From the NCBI GenBank assembly GCA_018816605.1, contig JAHIVS010000179.1:1-9495 (forward strand): a stretch of DNA of 9,495 bases, read 5' to 3'. Origin of the DNA: Pseudomonadota bacterium. GTDB taxonomy: Bacteria; Desulfobacterota; Desulfobacteria; Desulfobacterales; Desulfobacteraceae. The position numbers were made by a program, and so were the translations under genes. Below the pieces are notes generated by a model. That model was not told the DNA's origin, made no database searches, and saw nothing but the letters and a program-made list of their open reading frames with translations. Shown one piece after another: positions 1-9,075 of this stretch; positions within the stretch are counted from its first letter, which is position 1; each line of letters opens with the position of its first letter.

Positions 1-8
1 AATAATAT

Positions 9-17
9 TCCTTTTTT
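9..17 (-). promoter_or_regulatory. Probable ribosome binding site for a gene beyond the left edge
   Basis: The minus strand reads AAAAAAGGA followed by AATATTATT to the window edge. An A-rich AAGGA about 75 bases downstream of the predicted sigma-54 start would suit a gene whose start codon lies at or just past position 1. The start codon itself is not in the window, so this is inference from spacing. Confidence 0.3.
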
Positions 18-101
18 AAAGTCTCCCGTCTGAATTCCCGGTTTTGTCTTTCATGCCGGATTACAAATCATCCTTCCGGGTCGCCGGTTATCTATTTATA
101 T

Positions 102-117
102 CGCAATCATTGTGCCA
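102..117 (-). promoter_or_regulatory. Sigma-54 (-24/-12) promoter reading leftward out of window
   Basis: The minus strand reads TGGCAC, five bases (AATGA), then TTGCG. This matches the RpoN consensus TGGCAC-N5-TTGCW at every position but the last, with GG and GC exactly 12 bases apart and a pyrimidine before the first T. Transcription would start near position 91 and run toward position 1. No complete gene follows inside the window, so the target begins beyond the left edge. RpoN promoters need an activating enhancer-binding protein, normally bound 80-200 bases upstream; the repeats at 216-256 are in that range. Confidence 0.65.
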
Positions 118-215
118 GGGTTCAAAATACAGGAGTTGATTTATCCATACTATTGATTTTTCAGTACAAATAATCATAACTTGCCGTTTCAATCCAGTGA
201 TCAGCAACCAAATTT

Positions 216-256
216 AAAAGGTCATATATACTCAAAAGATCATATATCGCCTTTTG
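216..256. promoter_or_regulatory. Tandem ATATAT-centred elements, candidate activator site
   Basis: Two copies of AAAAGRTCATATAT (216-229 and 234-247) differ at one base and are 18 bases apart. The second lies inside a 24-base imperfect dyad (233-256): CAAAAG, three bases, ATATAT, three bases, CTTTTG, with 18 of 24 positions symmetric. The pair is about 125-165 bases upstream of the predicted start of the sigma-54 promoter, where an enhancer-binding protein would sit. As a transcript hairpin it is AU-rich and lacks a following U-run, so it is a poor terminator for the synthase gene. Confidence 0.35.
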
Positions 257-289
257 AATAGGGTCTATAATTGGGTTCCTCTGATTTGT

Positions 290-3200
290 TCAATTGTCAT
301 ATATTGGCTTTTTCATGAGAGGCCACCCGCACCGCACATCAACCCAGTGCTCTTTATGGTCATCACACAGAGGGATGGTATTATCCTTTTGGACCTTGTC
401 ATCCACACGGATGGTCATAGACCTTTCGTTGTCGGGTTGTTGCAGAACCGATATGTGATAGACCGTTTCCCGATAGCGGTAGTGAAGTTTAAACCCTTCC
501 CATTCCGGAGGGATACAAGGGGTCAGTCTCAGTTTATCCACTTCAAGGGTTAGTCCCAGAAGTGATTCAATGATGAGCCGATACATCCAGGCCGCAGAGC
601 CGGTATACCATGTCCAGCCGCCCCGGCCCATGTGCGGGGCGGCGGCATAGACATCTGCAGCCACCACATAGGGTTCCACTTTATAGGTATCAACCGCTGA
701 AGCCGACCGGGCATGATTTACAGGATTGATCAGGGTGAAAAGCTCCCAGGCCCGCTGCCTGTCCCCCAGGCGTGCAAAGGCCATGGCGGCCCAGATGGCG
801 GCGTGTGTGTATTGCCCGCCGTTTTCCCGCACGCCCGGTACATATCCTTTGATATAACCGGGGTTCAGTTTTGACTTGTCAAAAGGTGGATCTAAAAGCC
901 TTACAAGGCCTTGTTCACGGCTGACAAGATGTTCATCCAGGGCTTCCATGGCCAGGTGTGAGTGCTCCCGGGAACCAGCCCCGGACAGCACGGACCAGCT
1001 CTGGGCAATGGAATCAATCCGGCATTCCGGGTTGATGGAAGAGCCCAGCGGTGTGCCGTCATCAAAATATGCCCGCCGGTACCAGTCGCCGTCCCAGCCA
1101 TGGGATTCGATATTGATTTGAAGGGTTACAGCCTCTTTGCGGCAACGCTGGGCAAAATCTGTGTCCCCTCGTTTATCCGCCACCTCGGCAAACCGCAGGA
1201 GCACTTCATAAAGGAAAAATCCCAGCCACACGCTTTCGCCTCTGCCCTGTTCTCCCACCAGGTTCATGCCGTCATTCCAGTCACAGGATCCCATGAGCGG
1301 CAGGCCATGCTCTCCAAAGGTGAGACTTTTTTCAATGGCTCGGACACAATGGTCATAAAGGCCTGCTTTTTTTTCAGACTGGTTGGGCAGGTCATAATAT
1401 GAATCTTCATCCGCGTCCACGGGACGACCCGAGAGAAAATAGACAGCTTCATCCAGCACCCCGGTATCCCCGGTGCCAAGGACATACCGACAGGTGGCCA
1501 GCGGAAGCCAGAGGTAGTCGTCGGAGCAGTGGGTGCGTACTCCCCGACCCAGGGGCGGATGCCACCAGTGCTGCACATCGCCTTCCTCAAATTGACGGGA
1601 TGCCGCCAGCAGGAGATGTTCCCGCATAAGATGCGGCCGGGCATAGATCAGGGCCATCACATCCTGTAACTGGTCGCGGAATCCAAAGGCCCCGCCTGAC
1701 TGGTAGGTTGCGCTCCGGGCCCAGAGTCGGCAGGCCAGGGTCTGGTAGAGAAGCCAGCCGTTGGCCAGTACGTTAAGGGAGGGGTCAGGGGTTTCCACAT
1801 TAACGGCGCCAAGGGTGTGGGTCCAGTGCTGCCAGACCGTATCAAGGGCCGTGCGAGCCATTGTTGACCCTTGAAACCGACGGATCAGATTTTCAGCATC
1901 GCTCCTGTCCTTGCCCACTCCAAGCCTGAAAATGATCTCACGCTCCTGTCCGGTAGCCAGATCAAACGTCACCCGGATGGCGGCGCAAGGGTCTAATGCC
2001 GCCCCAACCCTTCCGGAGAGATGGGTCCGCAGCATGGCGGCAGGTGATGACAGGGTATGATTACGTCCCAGAAATTCGGTCCGGTCGCAGGTTGTTGTGC
2101 AATTTATGTCATCCACATCAAAAAAAGCCGTCCGGTTGGTAAATTCGGTGTTATAGGAATTTTCTGCAAAAAGCGCATTGCTCATGGGGTCCATGGCGGT
2201 GACCACATGCATGCCGGATTTTTGCCGCAAATCTCCCAGCACCCATTCCACGTAGCCTGTGGCCGAAAGCTTCCGGGATCGCTCCGATGTGTTTTTCACC
2301 TTTAAGACTGAAAACTTTATTGCTGCGTCAAGGGCCACATAAATCCAGAGTTCGGATTGGATGCCGCGTTCCGTATGTTCAAACACGGTATAGCCGAATC
2401 CGTGCCGGGTGACATAAGGTGCAAAGCCGGGGCAGGGCGCCGGTGTCGGCGACCAGAAATGGCCCCGCTCTTCATCACGGATATAAAACGCTTCGCCGCC
2501 TGCATGGGTCACCGGATCATTTTCCCAGGGTGTCAGCCGGAATTCATGGGCATTTTCGCTCCAGGTACAGGCAGGGCCGCTTTCAGTGATCACCGCTCCG
2601 AAAAACGGGTTGGCCAGCACATTGACCCAGGGTGCCGGTGTTTTTTGTCCTTCTGCCGTGGTAATTACATATTCGCGTCCATCCGGGGTAAACCCGCCCA
2701 GTCCGTTGTAAAACATCAGGTCGTGGCGCGGCAGGGGTATTGTTGTCGGAGGTTCGGGCCGATGGTTTCTGCCGGGGATCAGCCGGGGTATAGTGACACC
2801 CGCAAGACCGCCGTCACTGATCTGGTCGGACAGGGTCCCCCGGGTATCGCTGATGATCACCCTGGCAACTGCCTGGAACAGTATACGGTCCTCTTCGGCG
2901 ATCTGATCGGCAGATCTGATAAAGATGCCGCCGGGCCGGTCAATAACATTGGCTTCAATGCCTGCGGCAATGAGGCGGACAATCTGATCGTGGAGAAGCT
3001 GCCGGTAACCGGTATGATCTTCGTTCCAGATCACCAGGTCCACGGCCAGCCCTTTCAACCGCCAGTAGAGATGGGCCTGTACCAGTTGCCGGACCAGATC
3101 AATATTGGCCGGATCTTCAATCCGCAACAGGACAATGGGCAGATCGCCGGAAATGGCATATCCCCAGAGGCTGGACTGGCCACTGCGGTTCTTTTTGAGA

Positions 3201-6200
3201 ATGCCTGCATCGGCCCGCAATGCAGCATTCGCATAGATAACGGTATTGGCAAGACGACCATAAAGCTGGGCATCGGTTTCAGTGGCGTTGATCTGTCTTA
3301 AAAAAACCTGTCCATGGGTCCAGGCAAGCTCAAATACCCGTTCGGCAAGATGCCGGTCATGGTATTTTTCCACCAGCCTCATCGCCTCATCCCTTGTTTC
3401 ACCGATGCCGGTAACCATGTTGATGACGATGGATTCCCCCGGGTCAAGGGTTAACCGGCAACGGATGGCCACAATGGGATCAAGCACTGACCCCTGACTG
3501 CCGGAGAGTTCGCCCAAAGGGTCTGTTGTTTCAGTAATTACCTGGGGGTCGGCAACACTGTTGCCACGGCCGATGAATTGCATGCGGTCGGTTTCAAAGG
3601 AAAAATGTGTCACCTTTGCCCCATGTATTGCCATAAGGTGCAGCATAAAGGGCGGCTGTTCTTCCTGGGAGCGGGGCCGCCGGGTGCAGAGAATGGCCTG
3701 TTGTTCGGTGATGATCTCGGTCTCCACAAAAAGTTTGCTGAAGGCAGGATGCAGGGCATCGGCCATGGGCGGGGCCAGAACCACTTCGGCATAGCTTGTC
3801 ACATCAATGGTCCGCTTCCGGCGGGCGAGGTTGGTAAGCGTGATGCGGCGCAGTTCAATATCATCCTCGGGGGATACAACCACCTCGGTATAGACGTCAA
3901 GATCATCATGCTCACAGCGAAATTCAGCCCGCCCTTCTGAAAACACCACGTTAAATTTTTTTGCAGGCGTAAGGGTCGGCTGATGGGTGGTGGACCAGTA
4001 CTTTTTGCTGGTGAGATCCCGGATATAGCAGAAAGATCCGTGGTTATCACTGGTAGCGTCTTCATGCCACCGGGTAACGGCCAGATTCTTCCACCGGCTG
4101 TAACCGCCGCCGGCCGCTGTCACCATCACATGATACCGGCCGTTTGAGAGTAACTGGACTTCCGGGACCGGCGTATCCGGGCTGCTGAAAACCCGGTTGG
4201 GTTTTTCAACCATTCCCGCAATTTTCTGATGCTCGGAAAGCTCGGTCGTATGGATAAACAAGGTCGTTTCCTTGGGTATCCGTTCCTGAAGCAGCAGCAG
4301 GGTGGCCTGGAACATGGGCTCGGATTCGAACCGTTTCTGCATGGGCCGGTCCAGGAGCACCGACAAAAGAGAAAGAAAACTCATGCCCTGGTGATGGGCC
4401 ATAAACGAGCGGACCACCACATTGTCCCGGCCGGGCGGGAGACGCGACGGCGTGTAATCCACGGCTTCATAAAACCCGTATTTCCCTGAAAACCCTTCTT
4501 TGGATATCCGTTCCAGATTCAGGCAGGCCCTTTTAGGCGCCACCATCAGCGCCAGGACCGAAGCATAGGGGGCCATCACCAGGTCATCTGAAAGACCGCG
4601 CTTCAACCCGAGACCGGGAACCCCAAAGGCCCGGTACTGATAGTTGTGATGTACATCAATGGCATTGTATCCGCTTTCTGAAATACCCCAGGGCACGGCA
4701 GTTTTTTTGCCATAGGCAATCTGGCTGGCCACGGCCGTCCTGCAGGTCTGGTAAAGCAGGGTGTTTTCATAGGCCGGCATCACCAGAAGCGGCATCAGGT
4801 ATTCAAACATGGACCCGCTCCAGGACAATAGAATGGGCCCTTCCCCGGTGGTGGTGAGAAGCCGCCCCAGGGCAAACCAGCTCTCCTGGGGTAATTGCCC
4901 CTGGGCAATGGCGACAAAACCGGCAAACCTGGCTTCTGAAGCCAGAAGATCGTAATAGCCAGAATCCAGCCGATGCTCGCTGACATTATAACCAATGGAC
5001 AAAAGGCGACGGGAGGCATCAAACAGAAAATCATACTCCATTTGAGCAAATTCATTGACCTGTCGGCAAAGGATTTCGATATCGGCAATCCGGTTCCGGG
5101 CCTCCTGCCCGGAAACCGATATCAGGCGGGCAAGCTCATTCAGCCACAGTTTTTCCTTATCGTTGACTACCAGAGAAAGGCGATGATCAATTTCCGGCAA
5201 AATCATCGCATCCATCCGGGCCGCCTGGTCCAGGGTCGGAATCAGGTCAAGATCAGCCATGTATAGGGGCTTATCCAAAGAAGACAGATGGTCTGTCCAG
5301 GGCGCAAGAAGCATCAGCTCATCCAGGGCATTCCGGCACTGCCCGGCAAAGGCATGGGCCCACCATCCAAGCTGGCTTTCAGGATCTTTGTCAATGGCAG
5401 TTACATCCGTCTCCAGATATTGGCCGGATTGCCAGAGCTGATCCAGACACAGGCGTGTTCCGGTCAGGGTGTCGGGCGGGGTTTGCGTCGCTTTTTCCAG
5501 CGCTTTTTGAATTTCTGTAAACCTTAGCGGAAACTTGTCTTTTGCCAGATCAAAGAGCACCAGAAAGGTATCACTGAGCCCCTGGAACAATCGTCTGCCC
5601 GTTATTGCATCCTGGCTGATCCCGGAAAGTCCCGGCCTCAAGGTCAAAAGATGCCCGGCCAGATTGCCGCTGTCAACCGACGAAATATAGCGGGGGGAAA
5701 GCGGTACAAGAGATTCGGTGTCATACCAGTTATAAAAATGACCCTGAAATCTTTCCAGGGTTGCCATGGTATTCAAGGTGTCGGTGGTCCGCTGGATCAG
5801 TTTTCCGGCACTGATATAGCCGAAATCATAGGCACCCAGATTTGTTAAGAGCGAAAGCCCCATATTGGTGGGGGAGGTCCTATGGGCAAGGACACCGACC
5901 GGTATCTCCTGATAATTATCCGGCGGCAGCCAGTGATCTTCCGGGCCCATAAAGGTTTCAAAAAAAGCCCAGGTTTTCCGGGACAGCCCGTGCAGAAAAA
6001 GCGTCTGATCCCCTGTCAGGCTTTCCGGGAGCCGGGCAATAGGCTGGCTGATCCACCAGGTGATCACCGGAGAAAAAGCCCATAGGATGAGGATGGGAGC
6101 GGCCACCAGCAGGGTGCCCGGTTTCAACAGGAGAAGGGTTATGGCCGTTGCAGCGGCAATGACGGGCGCCGGTGCCATGGACATAAAAGACTTGCCGATC

Positions 6201-9058
6201 CCGGCCTGATCCGGTTGATTATGGCCACCCGCTCTGCCCGACGGATTCCATTCAAGCAGCCGCTTGTGCGTGATCATCATTCGCCAGAGGGTGCGGACCA
6301 TGGCATCCAGACTGTAAACTGCTTCATGGGGAAGGCATACAAGGGTGAGTGTCGCCTGAAGGCAGTTTCGCCCGGCCGATTTCAGGGTGTAGGTCAAATG
6401 CTCGCCCAGCCTGACATCCACGGGCTTTTGAAACACATTCAGGATCACGGACGGCCCTAAAGGAAGCACAAGAATGCCGATCACTGCCAGGGTCCAGAAC
6501 AAGGGGGAGGTGGACACCATCCAGCCCAGCAGCAAAAGGAGTGTCAAGTATGCAGCCGCAAGACTGCGTCGCAGGTTGTCGAAAATTTTCCAGCGGGACA
6601 GCATCGAAAGCGGATTCTTTTGCAGATGGCCGTCAGGACCGGGTACCCATGGAAACAGCCAGCGGGCAATCTGCCAGTCGCCCCGAATCCAGCGATACCG
6701 GCGATCCACATCATCATAGTAACAGGAGGGGTATTCCTCGTATAACTCCACATCGCTGATCAGTCCGGCCCCGGCATAGCAGCCTTCAAGCAGATCGTGG
6801 CTTAAAATGAGGTTTTCCGGAAAACGCCCGTCCAGCGCTTTTTGAAATACATCCACATCATAAATGCCCTTGCCGATGAAGGACCCTGCGCCAAACAAAT
6901 CCTGGTACACATCGGAAACAGTCCGCGTATAGGGATCAATACCCGGTTCACTGCCGCACAGGCGGGCATAAAAGGAAGGATTTGTATTGGACAGGCTGAT
7001 GGCCACCCGCGGCTGAAGGATACCGTAACCTTGCATGACGCACTGCCGATTTTCATCATAAACCGGACGGTTGAGCGGATGCGCCATGGCACCGACAAAC
7101 TGCCGGGCTGAATCACGGGCCAAAAGGGTATCGGTGTCCAGGGTAATCACATATTTCACAGAGGATAGAATAACGGTGTCACCGACCACAAGACTGAACC
7201 GCTCATCTGAACTGTCCCGGAGCAGCCGGTTTAAATCGGATATTTTGCCGCGCTTGCGCTCATACCCCATCCAGATTTTTTCCCGGGGGTTCCACAGCCG
7301 GGGGCGGTGAAACAGAAAAAAAATATCTCCCTTTGCGATCCGGTATTTTTGGTTCAGCGTTTCAACACCCAGACGGGCCCGGAGCAACAGCGGTTCGTCT
7401 TCCGGAAGATGTTCTTTTGCAGCATCGGAAAAGTCGGTGAGCAAGCCAAAATGAAGATGGAGATCCCGGTTTGCCAGGAACCGGACTTCCATGGCCTCCA
7501 TCAGGTCATCAATGGCTTGGATACTGGTCAGCAGGGTCGGAACCACCGCCAGGGTCCGCCATTCCGATGGTATCCCGCTGGAAAAATTCATGCGCGGCAA
7601 CGGCTTGGGCCTGACAGCCAAAGTGGCCAGCCAGTTCACGAGCGTCACGGCAGGCTGAACAGCACAAAGCAGGAACAGCAGGGAGACAAGCCCTATGGCC
7701 CATCCCTCTATGCCTTCGGCATGGGCCTTTACAGAAAAACAGGCTGCCAGAACAACGGTTAAAAAGCCAATGGTGCCGCCATAGATCGGCAGGGGAAACC
7801 GGGGGAGGAGTCTGCCAAGAACCCGGCCGGGTGAAAAACGAAGCGCCGACAGGTGTTTGAGTTCGGGCAATCCTTTGTCGATAAGAAAAAAGCCCACATG
7901 GGCCGTACGATCATTCACGCCTTTTTTTGCCGCTGCTGCTTTGGCAAGCGCAATGGCCTGTTGTGCCACTTCACTCTCGGACCGGGAACTTTGCCGGGCA
8001 ATCTTTTCAATGACATGGCGATAGGTATCGCGGGTGGTAAAATCCATCCGGCCATAGACATCTGCCGGATCTTTACTTAGATGCTGCTCAACAACGCTCA
8101 TGGTCTCGACAAACTCGCGCCAGTCCATGGCGGAGAGAAACCTGAGACTTCCGATACTATTGCTGACCGACACCTGGTCTGCCGCCTGCTGCCGGGTCTC
8201 CAGTCGCACCAGATGTTCGATGGCAAGACCAGACTCTGCCAATCGCTGTTCAATCCAGTTGAGCGGCAAGGCCAGCGCCGGTCCCTGTCCCTGTAACCGC
8301 CGGGCCAGCTCTGCCACAAAAGAACCCACCATGGGCGGGTTTGACCGTGCCATATCGGCGATTACCATAATCAACCCATTGGGGTCTTCTGCGGCGGTCT
8401 CGATCATCTTATCCGCCCAGAGGTCTGCCTGGTTTCGATTGATTTTATCCGTGGCAAGGCGGGCCGCAATCCTCCTCAGATTTTCAATCAGGGCCAGCCG
8501 CAACATGATGGGGATAGCCCAGAGTTCACCCAGTTTCAGAAAGGTGACACTCTGATAGGCAGCCACAAAACTTGTGAGGCCTTCCGGGTCCACCCGTCCG
8601 TCCCCGTGCGAAATAGTCTCAAGGGCAATGTCATATACCCTCGGCCTTCCTGCTGACGGCCCTTTTGACAGGCGCGGCAGCTCAAGGCTGTAGCCCTTTG
8701 GCAAATGCCGTTTTGCCGTACGGATCTGTTCTTCGATCAAATAGAAATTGTCCAGCAGCCATTCTTCTGCCGGAACAATCAGACGGTTTGTCACAATGGC
8801 TTCTGTCAGGGGACTGCACACATCAACGAGTACGGCCTCATTTTCCGACAAGCGGGACAAAAGCTTGTCCGGCAGCCGCCTGTCACTCAATTCATGGGCA
8901 GTCGCCAGGATTCTTCCATGCTGCTTCATCTGGTCACTGCCGAACAGTTCTGCGCGAAGCGGAAGTTCTTCAGCAGTGATGGGCATTGGTCCTTTTTTGC
9001 TCAGATATCTGAAAAAACGAAGGGGTTTTCCGAGAAGTGTTGCAATACTCACCGGCAT
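290..9058 (-). CDS. ndvB: Cyclic beta-1,2-glucan synthase (NdvB/ChvB/Cgs family), complete
   Basis: This inner-membrane enzyme builds cyclic beta-1,2-glucan from UDP-glucose; in the known family it primes on itself, elongates, trims chain length by phosphorolysis and cyclises. At 2922 residues it is slightly longer than Rhizobium/Brucella homologues (about 2830-2870). Visible order: cytoplasmic N-terminus; hydrophobic helices near 424-444 and 452-476; GT84 domain about 500-830 with D641-T-D643, the SHDLLEG acid motif at 753-759 and an RxxRW motif at 786-790; helices near 831-850, 853-875, 961-979 and 981-1003; glycoamylase-like domain about 1290-1510 (GSMFEYLMP 1415-1423, WGISESGYN 1457-1465); first GH94 beta-domain about 1630-1890; second about 2090-2390; helical GH94 core about 2400-2830 with GFRDQLQD 2459-2466, QHWWHPP 2496-2502 and DWNDGMN 2593-2599, which holds the family's presumed general-acid aspartate. 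No frameshift or lost motif is seen. The start is ATG at 9058, preceded by a strong ribosome site; a TTG 16 codons upstream lacks one. The last ~13 residues (CGWPLMKKPIYDN) look like an unconserved tail. Confidence 0.96.
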   Translation of the reverse strand: MPVSIATLLGKPLRFFRYLSKKGPMPITAEELPLRAELFGSDQMKQHGRILATAHELSDRRLPDKLLSRLSENEAVLVDVCSPLTEAIVTNRLIVPAEEWLLDNFYLIEEQIRTAKRHLPKGYSLELPRLSKGPSAGRPRVYDIALETISHGDGRVDPEGLTSFVAAYQSVTFLKLGELWAIPIMLRLALIENLRRIAARLATDKINRNQADLWADKMIETAAEDPNGLIMVIADMARSNPPMVGSFVAELARRLQGQGPALALPLNWIEQRLAESGLAIEHLVRLETRQQAADQVSVSNSIGSLRFLSAMDWREFVETMSVVEQHLSKDPADVYGRMDFTTRDTYRHVIEKIARQSSRSESEVAQQAIALAKAAAAKKGVNDRTAHVGFFLIDKGLPELKHLSALRFSPGRVLGRLLPRFPLPIYGGTIGFLTVVLAACFSVKAHAEGIEGWAIGLVSLLFLLCAVQPAVTLVNWLATLAVRPKPLPRMNFSSGIPSEWRTLAVVPTLLTSIQAIDDLMEAMEVRFLANRDLHLHFGLLTDFSDAAKEHLPEDEPLLLRARLGVETLNQKYRIAKGDIFFLFHRPRLWNPREKIWMGYERKRGKISDLNRLLRDSSDERFSLVVGDTVILSSVKYVITLDTDTLLARDSARQFVGAMAHPLNRPVYDENRQCVMQGYGILQPRVAISLSNTNPSFYARLCGSEPGIDPYTRTVSDVYQDLFGAGSFIGKGIYDVDVFQKALDGRFPENLILSHDLLEGCYAGAGLISDVELYEEYPSCYYDDVDRRYRWIRGDWQIARWLFPWVPGPDGHLQKNPLSMLSRWKIFDNLRRSLAAAYLTLLLLLGWMVSTSPLFWTLAVIGILVLPLGPSVILNVFQKPVDVRLGEHLTYTLKSAGRNCLQATLTLVCLPHEAVYSLDAMVRTLWRMMITHKRLLEWNPSGRAGGHNQPDQAGIGKSFMSMAPAPVIAAATAITLLLLKPGTLLVAAPILILWAFSPVITWWISQPIARLPESLTGDQTLFLHGLSRKTWAFFETFMGPEDHWLPPDNYQEIPVGVLAHRTSPTNMGLSLLTNLGAYDFGYISAGKLIQRTTDTLNTMATLERFQGHFYNWYDTESLVPLSPRYISSVDSGNLAGHLLTLRPGLSGISQDAITGRRLFQGLSDTFLVLFDLAKDKFPLRFTEIQKALEKATQTPPDTLTGTRLCLDQLWQSGQYLETDVTAIDKDPESQLGWWAHAFAGQCRNALDELMLLAPWTDHLSSLDKPLYMADLDLIPTLDQAARMDAMILPEIDHRLSLVVNDKEKLWLNELARLISVSGQEARNRIADIEILCRQVNEFAQMEYDFLFDASRRLLSIGYNVSEHRLDSGYYDLLASEARFAGFVAIAQGQLPQESWFALGRLLTTTGEGPILLSWSGSMFEYLMPLLVMPAYENTLLYQTCRTAVASQIAYGKKTAVPWGISESGYNAIDVHHNYQYRAFGVPGLGLKRGLSDDLVMAPYASVLALMVAPKRACLNLERISKEGFSGKYGFYEAVDYTPSRLPPGRDNVVVRSFMAHHQGMSFLSLLSVLLDRPMQKRFESEPMFQATLLLLQERIPKETTLFIHTTELSEHQKIAGMVEKPNRVFSSPDTPVPEVQLLSNGRYHVMVTAAGGGYSRWKNLAVTRWHEDATSDNHGSFCYIRDLTSKKYWSTTHQPTLTPAKKFNVVFSEGRAEFRCEHDDLDVYTEVVVSPEDDIELRRITLTNLARRKRTIDVTSYAEVVLAPPMADALHPAFSKLFVETEIITEQQAILCTRRPRSQEEQPPFMLHLMAIHGAKVTHFSFETDRMQFIGRGNSVADPQVITETTDPLGELSGSQGSVLDPIVAIRCRLTLDPGESIVINMVTGIGETRDEAMRLVEKYHDRHLAERVFELAWTHGQVFLRQINATETDAQLYGRLANTVIYANAALRADAGILKKNRSGQSSLWGYAISGDLPIVLLRIEDPANIDLVRQLVQAHLYWRLKGLAVDLVIWNEDHTGYRQLLHDQIVRLIAAGIEANVIDRPGGIFIRSADQIAEEDRILFQAVARVIISDTRGTLSDQISDGGLAGVTIPRLIPGRNHRPEPPTTIPLPRHDLMFYNGLGGFTPDGREYVITTAEGQKTPAPWVNVLANPFFGAVITESGPACTWSENAHEFRLTPWENDPVTHAGGEAFYIRDEERGHFWSPTPAPCPGFAPYVTRHGFGYTVFEHTERGIQSELWIYVALDAAIKFSVLKVKNTSERSRKLSATGYVEWVLGDLRQKSGMHVVTAMDPMSNALFAENSYNTEFTNRTAFFDVDDINCTTTCDRTEFLGRNHTLSSPAAMLRTHLSGRVGAALDPCAAIRVTFDLATGQEREIIFRLGVGKDRSDAENLIRRFQGSTMARTALDTVWQHWTHTLGAVNVETPDPSLNVLANGWLLYQTLACRLWARSATYQSGGAFGFRDQLQDVMALIYARPHLMREHLLLAASRQFEEGDVQHWWHPPLGRGVRTHCSDDYLWLPLATCRYVLGTGDTGVLDEAVYFLSGRPVDADEDSYYDLPNQSEKKAGLYDHCVRAIEKSLTFGEHGLPLMGSCDWNDGMNLVGEQGRGESVWLGFFLYEVLLRFAEVADKRGDTDFAQRCRKEAVTLQINIESHGWDGDWYRRAYFDDGTPLGSSINPECRIDSIAQSWSVLSGAGSREHSHLAMEALDEHLVSREQGLVRLLDPPFDKSKLNPGYIKGYVPGVRENGGQYTHAAIWAAMAFARLGDRQRAWELFTLINPVNHARSASAVDTYKVEPYVVAADVYAAAPHMGRGGWTWYTGSAAWMYRLIIESLLGLTLEVDKLRLTPCIPPEWEGFKLHYRYRETVYHISVLQQPDNERSMTIRVDDKVQKDNTIPLCDDHKEHWVDVRCGWPLMKKPIYDN

Positions 9059-9065
9059 TGGTGAT

Positions 9066-9075
9066 CTCTCCTTTT
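9066..9075 (-). promoter_or_regulatory. Ribosome binding site of the glucan synthase gene
   Basis: Read on the minus strand the bases are AAAAGGAGAG, with GGAG nine bases before the ATG at 9058. This decides the start: the in-frame TTG at 9106 would add 16 residues (beginning MGTARRC) but has no purine-rich site at the right distance, and this Shine-Dalgarno would then lie inside the coding region. Confidence 0.85.

Larger units (their letters stand above)
1..289. other. Intergenic region downstream of the glucan synthase
   Basis: There is no complete gene with a supported start on either strand. The region is clearly more AT-rich than the synthase gene. It holds the sigma-54 promoter, the ATATAT elements and the Shine-Dalgarno-like site at the left edge. 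No GC-rich hairpin with a T-run follows the synthase stop, so no intrinsic terminator can be named. The frame of the synthase stays open from 289 down to a second TGA at 161-163. Short GC-rich inverted repeats (CCGGA 56-60 with TCCGG 75-79) lie in the predicted leader of the off-window gene and are too weak to call. Confidence 0.6.

Noticed and set aside
233..256. CAAAAG/CTTTTG hairpin as a transcription terminator for the synthase
   Set aside because: The stem is AU-rich, interrupted by three unpaired bases on each side, and not followed by a U-run in the direction of transcription.
254..553. 99-codon plus-strand frame starting in the left gap
   Set aside because: Most of it is antisense to the conserved 3' end of the synthase, it has no ribosome site, and the product is not recognisable.
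2357..3301. 314-codon plus-strand open frame opposite the synthase gene
   Set aside because: It lies wholly antisense to the conserved GH94 region, its translation shows no recognisable domain, and it has no supported ribosome site. It is a by-product of the codon use of the GC-richer synthase gene, like the other shorter open frames across 290-9058.
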